This document shows positions 9,600 to 19,635 of a DNA stretch of 64,000 nt, one piece after another. Made by a program: the position numbers and the translations under genes. The notes under the pieces are model-generated. The model was given only the letters and a program-made list of their open reading frames with translations. It made no database searches and was not told the DNA's origin. The stretch is from Viola odorata (Eukaryota > Streptophyta > Magnoliopsida > Malpighiales > Violaceae), in NCBI GenBank assembly GCA_963691705.1, contig OY829539.1, positions 60,114,327 through 60,178,326 of the forward strand. The letters are read 5' to 3'. How positions within the stretch are numbered: position 1 is the stretch's first letter; each line of letters starts with the position of its first letter.

Positions 9600-9840
9600 A
9601 CGTGTCTCATCCTCAGCGGGCCACGTGTCTCACTCTCACTGGTCCACGTATTTACTCATCACTGGTCCGTGTGTCGATTCATCACTTGTCCACGTGTCGA
9701 TTCATCACTAGTCCACGTGGCGATTCACACGATCACGTGTCGAATTACCTCCGGTACACGTGTCGTCTAGTCACCGGTCCACGTTTCGCCTTCTCGTCAG
9801 GACACGTGTCACATCAGCAGTGGTCCACGTACCTGCTTTG
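9600..9840 (+). repeat. Degenerate CACGTGTC tandem repeats in the copia leader
   Basis: A unit of about 20-25 bp around (C/G)GTCCACGTGTCG, with TTCATCACT or TCTCAC between copies, repeats roughly ten times. Many copies contain CACGTG, the core of a G-box. It lies in the leader upstream of gag. Confidence 0.75.
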
Positions 9841-10058
9841 ACTATAGAGTCGTTGACCTTGACCGACCGGTTCTTCATCATCCAGACCAGTTTTCTAGAA
9901 TTTACGACCGGTTCCTACCTATTTCGAAGGTGCTCTTTCCGAATCCGGGGTCCGTTGTTTCAATATCAGAATCCAATTTTCCGGTTCATCATCATCCCGA
10001 CCGGTTTGATTACTCACTTTGTTATTTACCGAGTTCAATTGATCTAATCCCTATCATC

Positions 10059-11423
10059 ATGACTACTCCGTCTTCCACTACTTCCACCACTTCCACAAAC
10101 ACCTCCACCATCATAAATATCACAAATCCATCCCATTTTATCTCTCTCAAGCTGACAAACCGAAATTATCTTTTCTGGCGAGATCTTGTTGAACCTTATC
10201 TTACCGGGCTGGGTCTGCTCAGCTATATCAATGGTACAGTCTTCTGCCCAGCTTCTCATCTTCCTGGCGAGGAGTCACAACCACCTACTGCAAATCCTGC
10301 TTATCAGTCATGGATCCAACAAGACAGTCTGATCATCAGCACTCTCCGATCCTCTCTCTCCGAAGAAACGATGGGTCTTGTTAGTGGTATGAAAACTTCC
10401 CATCAGATTTGGGAGACCTTGGCATCCTCTCTAGCCTCTCCCTCCAACACCCGGATCTCAACCCTCCATCAAGGTCTCCATGACCTCTCGTTCGACTCAA
10501 GTGAATCGATCTCAGTATTTTTACACCGAGCTAAAGCCATTGCAGATGAACTTATGGCAGCTGGACGCCCGATTTCATCCGCGGATCTTAATGTTCATGT
10601 CTTTCGAGCACTCAACAAACATGATGATTATAAGTCCCTCGTCACCACGCTCAATGCTCGAGATGAACCTGTCAAATTCAATGATCTGATCAGTCTCTGT
10701 TTATCCCAGGAGTTCCTCAACAAATCTGTCAATACTCCAAGCACACAAGAAACCGTCAATCCGCCCATGTTACCATCAACTAACAACCCTCATGTTGCCA
10801 ACAATGCTCAACGCACCACGAACTTTTCCTCTCCATCATATTATGGTCGCGGTGGTCGCAATAGTGGTCGTGGTCGTGGTCGTGGTCGCGGCCGTTACAA
10901 CAATCGAGGTGGTCGTAGTGACTACGGATCAGCACGCACCACAAACGGTCGACCTTGGTGCACATACTGCTCAAAAATAGGCCATCTGGCAGCCACTTGC
11001 TATCAACGATTTCCTCCTCAACAATTTTCTAGTCCACGCGCCAACTCTGTCATGCACTCGCCTACTGCCCATCACTACTGGTACCCAGATACAGGTGCCT
11101 CGCATCATGTCACTCCTGATTTGTCTCAACTCTCTCAATACGAAGAATATCACGGGCCTGACTCCCTGCAACTCAGCAATGGTAAGCATGTTCCAATTGC
11201 TCATATCGGTAAAGGTCTCTTACTTAGTCCCTCAAAACCTCTTAAATTATCCTCTATTCTTCATGTCCCAGAACTAAATAAACCTTTACTTTCCGTTCAA
11301 AAATGTGCACAAGACAACAACGCCTACTGGACTTTTGACTCTAATTCTTTTTCCTTGAAGGATATGGCCACCAAGACTACACTGCTGGAAGGACCGAGTA
11401 GACATGGCCTGTACCATCTCTGA
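10059..11423 (+). pseudogene. gag: Copia Gag and protease, cut by solo LTR
   Basis: ATG at 10059 follows a leader. The frame has an N-terminal Ser/Thr-rich stretch, a copia Gag domain (LTNRNYLFWRDLVEPYL), an Arg/Gly-rich segment (GRGGRNSGRGRGRGRGR), a CCHC knuckle (CTYCSKIGHLAATC) and the protease active site (WYPDTGASHHV). It stops at 11421-11423 only because the solo LTR brings in a TGA as its first codon. After the insertion the same frame resumes at 12871, so one polyprotein existed before the insertion. Confidence 0.88.
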
Positions 11424-12865
11424 TTGATCGTTATTTCACTTTGATTTGTTGTCTCTTTCATTAGTTTTTGAGATGATAAATATGCTACTTTGACCCTTTT
11501 TCCTTCCTTTTTCCAGAAGTACACCTGAATACCCAGAATTAGGAAAAGGAATGAAAAGGCCGAAGATTAGAGCAAAAATGATCAATTGGTGTTGAGCAGA
11601 TTTTCCAAGCGCATTTCCGGCCTATCTTCTCTCTCACATGTCTCAAGGAAACAAAATATAGAGGAGAATGTTTAGCATGCTCATTTATGGATTAATTAAC
11701 TTGGGAATATTTTATTCTTTGATGTCTCCCATTTCTTACCATTTAATTGAAGAAGCTTGAGAAGAGGAGGGGGGGGGGGGGGCACGTCCAACCAGACCAG
11801 AAAGAGAAGAGAGGGGAACGGAAGGGAGAAGCTAGTTCTCTCATTTTATTTTATTGTCCATATTCTTGTATTTTCGGATTTTATTCAAGTTTTGCTGTTT
11901 TGATTGGAGTTGTAATTAATTCCTCCAATTCCTGGTAGGGATTGAGAGGTTAACAATTCCAGTATGTTGTGAGACTTGTTGTTCTTAATTAAAAACGTTT
12001 TTCATATCTCTTTTCTTGCTTGTTTTAATGACAATTTGTTCTTGTTGAATTTAGGCTTAGCTAACCTATGTTTAGCATGAATGATTACAGTAGAATCACT
12101 CTAATGCCGCGTTTCTGTGTTAGAGAGAACCCGAGTAGACAACTAGTGATAGGATAATTAAACCTTCTCTAAAACTAGAAGAAGAAAGGGGTTAGCTTTG
12201 AGGTTCATGGGATGCAGGTGCGTCCATCTCAAGGTCTAGGGAAGGGTCTCCCTGGTCATATCAACAATCTAGGAATTTTATGAGCGTGCTTGTTCCTTTA
12301 CTGAGTTTCTTGGGTGACAGCGGGGAATTCCAGTAGAGTGGCGGACAGGTACAACATAGAATTGTTAAGGGAGTTAGGGTCGCACGATTAGCTTCTCTTC
12401 ATGCGGCTTGAGTAGGAGGAGGCTTGGAGATCGCCCCTGGATGTTTCTCTATAACTTCCCTATGGAAATTGTTTTGAAAATGTTTTTTATGTCAATGAGC
12501 AACATGGAATTGTTACCTCAAGAGATCTCTGTTGGGAATAATATTTCCCTCATCCTTTCACTCTCTTTATCTTTACTATTTTCGTATTTTTTTACTGTTT
12601 TTATTTAGAGCATGGAAGACTCATCTCAAGGCCTTGAGATGAAGCTGCCATGTCTCCTGCTTTATTTTATTTTCTTGTCATTTATTTTCTTGCACTGTTT
12701 TCACCTCACCCCTTTCGTTTTGTTCAGTTTGGTTTGGTTGTTTGTAGGAGAATAAACATTAGGCCGATAGTCCCTGTGGATCGATCCTCTTACCGCTGTG
12801 CACAATCCTTTTTGTTGCTAAGTGATAAGTTGTAATTTATTTTTGATTGGATTCGACACCCATCA
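11421..12865 (+). mobile_element. Solo LTR inserted in copia
   Basis: This 1445-bp block starts TGATTGAT and ends CCCATCA, with the 5-bp target duplication ATCTC at 11416-11420 and 12866-12870. Read on the plus strand it is related to the reverse complement of the LTR at 15526-17203: the ends and blocks such as CCAACCAGACCAGAAAGAG and TTAGGCTTAGCTAACCTATG are shared. It has no internal region and no partner LTR, so recombination between LTRs probably removed the rest. It contains a poly(G) run near 11769-11782 and a 22-bp perfect palindrome at 12621-12642. Confidence 0.9.
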
Positions 12866-12870
12866 ATCTC

Positions 12871-14477
12871 CAATCATCAAGTCTCCATCTCAATAACAAC
12901 TCCTCCTCACAATCTCTTTTATCTTCATCATCTCCAACTATCAACTCCCTAGAACATGTCTCTATTCCCTTATGGCATCATCGACTAGGCCATCCAAATT
13001 CTAAGGTTCTCACTTATGTCATCTCTCAATTTAATCTACCTGTATTGCATCTTAAATCAAATCAATCGCAAAAGTTCTTCTGTCCCTCATTTCCAATGGG
13101 AAAACTATCTCGACAACATCTTCCTCTTACGGGACACACAACGTCCTCCCCTCTTGAACTCATTCACTCCGACGTCTAGGGTCCATCTCCCTATGCGTCA
13201 ACCACCGGTCATAAATACTATGTTATCTTTGTAGATGATTATTCCAAATTCACTTGGTACTATCCCATTACAAAAAAATCTGATGTTTTTCCTACCTTTA
13301 AAACCTTCCAAACCTTTGTCGAACGCCAATTTCAAAAACAAATAAAATCTGTCCAAACAGATTGGGGTGGGGAGTACCGTAAACTAAATCAATATTTCTC
13401 TTCTTTGGGCATTCATCACAGAATAATGTGCCCACATACCCATGAGCAACAAGGTCAAGTTGAACGCAAGCATAGACACATTGTTGATACTGGTCTTTCA
13501 CTCCTTGCCAATGCAAATCTTCCTCTAAAATTTTGGGTCTATGCCATGGAAACCGCTGTTTATCTCATCAATCGTCTACCTACACCTGTTCTCAAAAATC
13601 AATCACCATATCAAAAATTATTTCACCAAGTTCCAAATTATAAATTCCTCAAAATCTTTGGTTGTCTATGCTTCCCGTATCTCAGACCATACAATACCCA
13701 CAAATTTAATTATCGGTCTCACCCTTGTGTCTTTCTTGGCTACAGTCCTCTCCACCTTGGGTATCGATGTCTAGATAAATCCACTGGCAGAATTTATGTG
13801 GCTCGCCATGTTAGCTTTGATGAAAATACATATCCGTTTATCAAAACAGACCTTCCTCTCTCATCTATATCTAAAAATCACACTACTGTTCTCGCACCAA
13901 GCCCACAATTATCCACCACATTCATCCCTCCAACTCAGCCACATCCAATCACTCCTTCCACTCATCCAAATCCAGGTCAGTCATCCATCACCCACTCAGA
14001 CGTTCAACCCTCACTATCCTCTCCATCCTCTACTCCATGTTCGTCATCTCCTGAACGTCAACAGGCGCCATGCATGTCTACTCAGTCCATCAGTACTCTT
14101 GGTCCATGCCCGGATAGCACCACCACACCTACAACCACAACCACGCCCACAACTACCCTTAAAACTCACCCCATGACACTCCATTCCACTAAACATCCAA
14201 ATCCCAAATATGCCAACTCAACAACTACACAACTTTCTCTCACACCATCTGAACTGTCCTGCTTCACTGAAGCTAACAGAGATCCCCTATGGAGAAAAGC
14301 CATGACAGAAGAGTTGAATGCCTTACTATCCACTGGCACTTGGACTCTCACACCAAGAGAACCACATATGAATGTCATTGGCAACAAATGGGTTTTTCGC
14401 ATCAAACGACGGTCCGACGGTACCATTGAACGCTATAAAGCCCGTCTCGTCGCCAAGGGGTTTCACCAAATTGAGGG
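12871..14477 (+). pseudogene. pol: Copia integrase and start of reverse transcriptase
   Basis: Continues the gag-protease frame. It includes the pre-integrase motif HHRLGHPNSKV, then FCPSFPMGK where the usual C-x2-C finger has Phe for the second Cys. A TAG at 13177-13179 replaces the expected Trp before GPSPY. The integrase core follows with IFVDDYSKFTWYYP, QTDWGGEY and EQQGQVERKH (D, D, E), then a Pro/Thr/Ser-rich linker and the RT opening (GNKWVFRIKRRSDG, ERYKARLVAKGFHQIEG). It breaks at 14477 where the family B LTR begins. Confidence 0.9.
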
Positions 14478-15353
14478 TGATACGATCCTGGTTCCTTAGG
14501 ATGCGTAGCACCAAATTTGATCGTTGTTCAAAGACGGATTTCCTGCGGAAATAGATAACTCGACAAGTACGAGCTTAGACCACTTAGCTAACCTGTGCTA
14601 AGAGCCCTAATCGATTTCAAGTCAAGGGTCTTGAATCAGGTTCTTAGGACTAGACTCAACAATGTGAGAATCACACTAAGATAAACGACACAATAATGCA
14701 ATTCCAAGATTTACTTGTGTACTACTCAAGTATTGCGGACTCAAGAAGAACAAGGTTCAACCAACTTGAACAAGGGGCGGAGATTTGAAGAGAATATCTC
14801 AATCTTTATCAAAATAACAGCCAAGTTTCTAAGGAGGCCAAGCGGCTCCTTATATAAGGTTACAAGCAAACCCTAATTCCAAAATAGGAATATTAAATAA
14901 AGTAAAACACTTAACTAATTAATCAATTAACTAATTAACTAATTACAGTAAATATAAATATATTTAAATACATTCCAGCAGCCCATGTCGAGTTCTCCAT
15001 CATCGGGCCAAGGTTTGGGCCGAAACTTCAAGTTGTATGTTGTCTCGCGTACAGACTGCACGCTATAATGTCGACGTACATAACGTTTAAACCACTGGGC
15101 CAAATGAGCTGAATCTTGTCCCACCTGAAAGATAACATCCTGAAGTTTCCAACGAGAGGTCGATATCATGATTCCGACATGTAAATCTCCAGATACGTTT
15201 CGACGAAGTTGCCTATTGTGTCTGCACCTCCAAGCCACCTTCCATGTCATCCTTTGCCTGAAAGCTTGATCAATCAGCGTCTCCTGCCTTGTCTCCATGT
15301 CTAGGGGTTGCATTAACCTCACTGGGGTTAACCATGGGGCTAGGATCGTATCA
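14478..15353 (-). repeat. Family B LTR, left copy (876 bp)
   Basis: It starts TGATACGATCC right after copia sequence (TTGAGGG) and ends GGATCGTATCA, so the ends are inverted copies of each other. It is about 98-99% identical to 23020-23895 by eye. The C-terminal tail of the B frame is encoded inside it. Confidence 0.9.
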
Positions 15354-15505
15354 TTCCCTTCCCCTTCGAAAAGATTCGCCCTCGAATCTGATTCTTGTAA
15401 GACAACAATTCTATTAGAATCAACAAAGGAAACACATGAAGGAAAGGGATTACCCAAGGCATCCAACTCCAATTGTTGCAACTTAGACAACTCCTTCTCC
15501 TTCAA
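14939..15505 (-). pseudogene. Family B C-terminal tail, copy 1
   Basis: About 188 codons. The part DSRANLFEGEGND matches DSRANPSEGGGND in the Pol tail of family A, showing that it derives from the end of a gypsy polyprotein. The frame runs through the polypurine tract into the LTR, ending at 14939. At its upstream end it is cut from its Gag by the element at 15526-21311; the other side resumes at 21317. Confidence 0.8.
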
Positions 15506-15525
15506 AACATCTTGCTTTTGCTGCC

Positions 15526-17203
15526 TGACGAGGGTGTCGCGTGCCCTGCATAAATAAAAAGATTACAACTGGTCACTAAACCACAAATGAATGTAGATAG
15601 CGGCAAGAGGTTCGAACACAGGGACAAGTCGGTCTGATCTTTATTCCTCCTGCAAATGACAATAATCAGCAAAGAGGTGAGAGTTTGATAGGTTGAGAAA
15701 CAAAAAAGAACGAAAATAATAATGCATAAAAGAAAACAGAAGTGAAATGAAGAAATACAAAAGAGATAGAAAATCCCTAGTAGAGATCCTTATGTGGTGA
15801 CAATTCCATGCTAGTTGATCATTGACAAAAGTATTTTCAAAATGGTTTCATAGAAGAAGTTGTGGAACCAGCTCACACTAGATTCCCAACCTGCTACAAA
15901 AGTATTTAAAAGAATCACTTCATTTTAAACACCCTAATCTTCCTAAGCTCATCCTAAGACTCTTGATCCGCCACTTTGCTTGGCTATGCAGAGCCTTCGA
16001 CAAAGGGATCAGAATACTTAAGGAAAAGCTCAAGAGATTGATTAAAAACAGTGAGGTCCCTCTCCTAGACAAGGGAGTACTTTCATCATCCACAAGTCTG
16101 GTCTAGTCTGGCACTTGACCCAGCTGTCACCTAGGTCGGCCCTTCTCAAGGCCTCGGGATGGGATGACCGCCTAATTCAACTCCTTCTTTCAGCATAGAC
16201 CAAGTACATGCCCCTCATACCCTGCTGATTCGTCTACTACTGCTCTCTAAGAGTGATTTAATCACAAGAGAACTGACTGTAATCATTCAAGTTAAAACAT
16301 AGGTTAGCTAAGCCTAAATTCAACAAGAACAAATTGGAGTTAAAATAAGAAGGAGAGAAATATGAAAAACGTTTTTATTGAAGATCAAAGAGTCTCACAC
16401 CCTACTGGAATCATCAACCACCAGATCCCTACCAGGAATGGAGGATTTTAGTTACAAAACATAATGGAAATGAAATAAGAAGTGTAAAACCGAAAATACA
16501 AAAAGCTGGAAAATCTGGAAAATATGGAGTGCTGATTTTCTCCACTGGTCTCCCTCTTTCTGGTCTGGTTGGACCCCCCTCTTTCTGGTCTGGTTCGTTG
16601 TTCTATTAATAGCCATTCTCCTCCTCCTCTGATAGACTTCAAAGGTCCAGCCTTCACCATAAAATAATTGCAGCATGTGCTGCCAAACCAGGCTGGTGCT
16701 GGGCACTACATTACTTTTGGAGAGAATATTCTTGAATAATACAAGGGGAATGTTTCATCATTCTTCCATTGATGTCCCCTTGGTGCTTCTGCAAGGTGGA
16801 AGAGGGAATCCAAGCACTAATACTCGTGCTCAAGTCCTCTAGGTTCCAGGCTGGCTGAACCAGCTTTAACAAATAAAATACAAAAGTACGCTCAGTGCTA
16901 TCCAGGCTGGAACTCTGACAGGTCGCTTCATGTCAAGGCCTCGAGAAGAGCTGATCTCGGCAAAATAGTGAAGTGGCCTCGGGACGAATGGACCAATTTC
17001 AAAGCAGCAAAGCTGAAAACGAAACTCCATCACCAAATGATTGATTTTGGCTCTAATCTTCAAGCTTTCTGCTCCTTTTCTTCAGATTGATGTACCAAAG
17101 GCTGTTTATAGAGAAAGGAAGCAAAAGGGCTTAAAGTAGCATAATTATCATCTCAATTAATAATAAAAGAGAAGATAAAACATCCAAAATAAACCATCAA
17201 TCA
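15526..17203 (-). repeat. LARD-like element, 3' LTR (1678 bp)
   Basis: It begins TGACGAGGGTGTCGCG and ends CCATCAATCA. By eye it differs from 19636-21311 by only about three substitutions and one 2-bp indel, so the insertion is recent. It carries degenerate copies of the CTCAAGGCCTTGAG palindrome near 16147 and 16930. Confidence 0.93.
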
Positions 17204-17222
17204 TATTCCCCCACACTTAAAC
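17204..17222 (-). promoter_or_regulatory. Polypurine tract of the LARD-like element
   Basis: TATTCCCCCACACTTAAAC on the plus strand abuts the LTR end, so the minus strand reads a G/A-rich tract with GTGTGGGGGAATA just before the 3' LTR. Confidence 0.7.
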
Positions 17223-17569
17223 CATGCTTGCCCTCAAGCATGAACTAAGAACACAGAAAACACAAAGAAAAACACAGACACAACACCCTTAGAACAGAAA
17301 ATCAACCCTTAGACTGTACTCATACAAAAACTTCAGAAACCAACTCATTCAAGCAATGCTCAAACACTATCAACACTACAAAATGTACAAATATCCACAT
17401 AGTGAAATAAGCATGTTGTACATCTAAGAAACAAGACACTAGGACTACTGACTCATCTCCCCAAGACTCAATCCAAACGCAGCTGCTACACACACAAAAA
17501 TACGCAAGCAGTCATGCAACAATAATAAAAATACAAGCAATAAAATTAAAGAACACCACCAAGCTTTCC

Positions 17570-17735
17570 TCTTTCCCTTCTGCACATTTTCTTTCTTTTA
17601 TTTAGGCCTTCGGCCTCTTATACCCCCTTTTTGTTTTAGGCCTTCGGCCTCTTATACCTCCTATTTATTTATTTTTTTCAAGAACAAAATTTTTTCTTCT
17701 CTTCTCCCCTAGGCCTTCGGCCTCTTATACCCCCT
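17570..17735. repeat. Three AGGCCTTCGGCCT hairpin repeats
   Basis: The unit TAGGCCTTCGGCCTCTTATA (with flanking C and T runs) occurs near 17604, 17638 and 17709 in the LARD-like internal region. Each copy contains the short inverted repeat AGGCC-TTC-GGCCT, able to form a tight hairpin with a TTC loop. Confidence 0.85.
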
Positions 17736-18664
17736 TTTTATTTTATTTTTTTATTTTTTCTTCTTCTTCTTCTTCTCCTCCTCATTTTTTTTTCTTTCCT
17801 TTCCAGGTTCTTATACCTTTCCACAATCCCAGAAAACACAAACATGCAGTCATGCAAAGAATTTAAAAAGTTAGCCGTACAAAAACAAAAATTAAAAACT
17901 TGCAGCAATATTATGGACGGGAGCTTCATCCCAAGGTCTTGAGAAGAGAAGACAGTACAATCCTAGCAAAATATTTCCTAGGACAACAATACTCATCATA
18001 CAACCATGTGAATAAATGTACAAATTATAAGGTCAGAAGTATTTAGCATTGTAAGACAGAGTTGATAAGTCAAGTATTTACATGAGTTCAGTTTTGGGAT
18101 GTCATTTAATACAAAGGGTGAAACACAACAAGAAAAGAAAAACGACTCAAGCATAAATGAAAACAAACAGAAGCGCATGCAAAAATAATTGAAATAAGCA
18201 TGCGCCAAAAATAAACAGCAGAAAAACATGCATAAAAACAGAAAAACAAACATGCACAAAAACACAAAAAAAAAAAACACAAACAAACACGAAAGTGTCT
18301 CTCCCCCACACTTAAAGGACACATTGTCCTCAATGTGAAAGAAAAACCACGCACAACAAACAAGCAAACAAACAAACGGAACAGAACAGAAAATGAAAAA
18401 GAGAGGGAAAGAAATGATAAAACTCGGGGCAATGATCATGGTAGGGGAGGAGCTGGAGGCTTCGGTCAGCTCGTCTCGAGGCCTAGAGAAGAGCCGGATG
18501 GCCTGCACTGGAAAATTCCAAAAATCCATTATTATACAGAAAAATGATTAACTAGAAATAAAAACGAAAATAACAAAATGAAAATAGAAACGGAAGGAAC
18601 ATGGGTTGCCTCCCATGCAGCGTCCCTCTTTATAGTCTTGGACTAGACATTGAGCGTCACTTTG

Positions 18665-19555
18665 TCAACCAATCCTACATAATGCTTTGAATGCACGAAG
18701 TTTGATGAGAATGATTTCATTTCGTGCATGGTTCTCTAGCAACGAAATCTGCATGCAACCATAAAATGATTCAAATTCTGGTTCAGGTTCATGCACAATA
18801 AAAAGATAATATTGGTTGTGAATGGAGGGTAATTCAATAAATGGATCAATATAATCAAGGAAATTCAGATCTTCCCTTTCAAACACAACCGTATGTGGAT
18901 TCTCAACCACTTTGATTTCTTCCTCAATCTTCCTCTCATCCTCCTCTAGCTCGATGCTACAACAAGTGTCCACAAACTTCGTCTCCTGCTCCAGTGACGT
19001 GCTGGAATGAGTTTGGGTCTGATTGGACTGCTTTGACTGAGTGGCAACTTCTGCTGAATTTTCTGGGCTTGTTTCTGGTTCTGGGTCGTTCATCTCAAGG
19101 CCTTGAGATGAAGCGACCTGCTCGGGCAGATTTTTGTTGCTCACAAAAGAGGCAGTGCTGGCATCAGATTCCACGTTTGGTTGGAAGTTTGAAGGTATGT
19201 ATCTCTCTCTTTCCTTCTCAAGTGCAAGTTCTCTCATTTGCTTCGCTAACCTTGCTAAATTCTCCTCTGTTTCCTGCATAAATGGAGCTAAGATTTTCAT
19301 TAAAATTTCAGAAACATTGGGTACTTGGCTAGGTTGCGGAGGCTGGAAATATTGATAATTAGGAACTGATTGCACTCCATAATCAGAACTTTGTTGGTTC
19401 CACCAAGTGGGATAAAGAGTAGATATGTATGGATTATAATTTGGCTCATATCCACACTGTGGCGGACCAAAACATCCTTCATGGCTGGACACATCTCCTG
19501 CATCAAAACTTTGAGGAATAGGGGCTGATTGAGAAAAATAATTGAAATTGCTCAT
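18665..19555 (-). CDS. Unknown 296-residue protein of the LARD-like element
   Basis: ATG at 19555 lies about 60 bp inside the primer site, the usual place for a gag gene. The protein has a Tyr/Gln/Pro-rich N-terminal third (TWWNQQSSDYG, YQYFQPPQPSQVPN), a predicted helical stretch (about 90-120, ETEENLARLAKQMRELALEKER), a Ser/Glu-rich middle and a C-terminal segment with LDYIDPFIELPSIHNQYYLF. I find no zinc knuckle, Gag fold signature or enzymatic motif. The uninterrupted frame in a recent insertion suggests a translated element-borne protein. Its function is not known to me. Confidence 0.6.
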   Translation of the reverse strand: MSNFNYFSQSAPIPQSFDAGDVSSHEGCFGPPQCGYEPNYNPYISTLYPTWWNQQSSDYGVQSVPNYQYFQPPQPSQVPNVSEILMKILAPFMQETEENLARLAKQMRELALEKERERYIPSNFQPNVESDASTASFVSNKNLPEQVASSQGLEMNDPEPETSPENSAEVATQSKQSNQTQTHSSTSLEQETKFVDTCCSIELEEDERKIEEEIKVVENPHTVVFEREDLNFLDYIDPFIELPSIHNQYYLFIVHEPEPEFESFYGCMQISLLENHARNEIILIKLRAFKALCRIG

Positions 19556-19612
19556 GAAAAAGAAAACTAAAAATTGTCACAAACAAGAAAAACGAAAATT
19601 AGTACACCGTTG

Positions 19613-19630
19613 TCCCCGGCAACGGCGCCA
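19613..19630 (-). promoter_or_regulatory. Primer binding site matching tRNA-Asp
   Basis: The minus strand reads TGGCGCCGTTGCCGGGGA five bases after the LTR end. This matches the 3' end of plant tRNA-Asp(GTC), the primer of Athila-type plant elements. It fixes the element's orientation. Confidence 0.9.
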
Positions 19631-19635
19631 ATTTA

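Noticed and set aside
11769..11782. Poly(G) run as a G-quadruplex signal
   Set aside because: A simple homopolymer in a decaying solo LTR; length may also be affected by sequencing error.
16448..16706. Frames of 70 and 84 codons repeated at 20556-20814
   Set aside because: They are identical because they lie in the two LTRs of the same element; no conserved motif.
17570..17735. CRISPR-like array (three spaced repeats)
   Set aside because: Only three short units with low-complexity spacers of unequal length in a plant retroelement.
17996..18529. 177-codon minus-strand frame in the Asp-primed element
   Set aside because: Phe/Cys-rich low-complexity translation of an A-rich tract; no motif and no clear start context.
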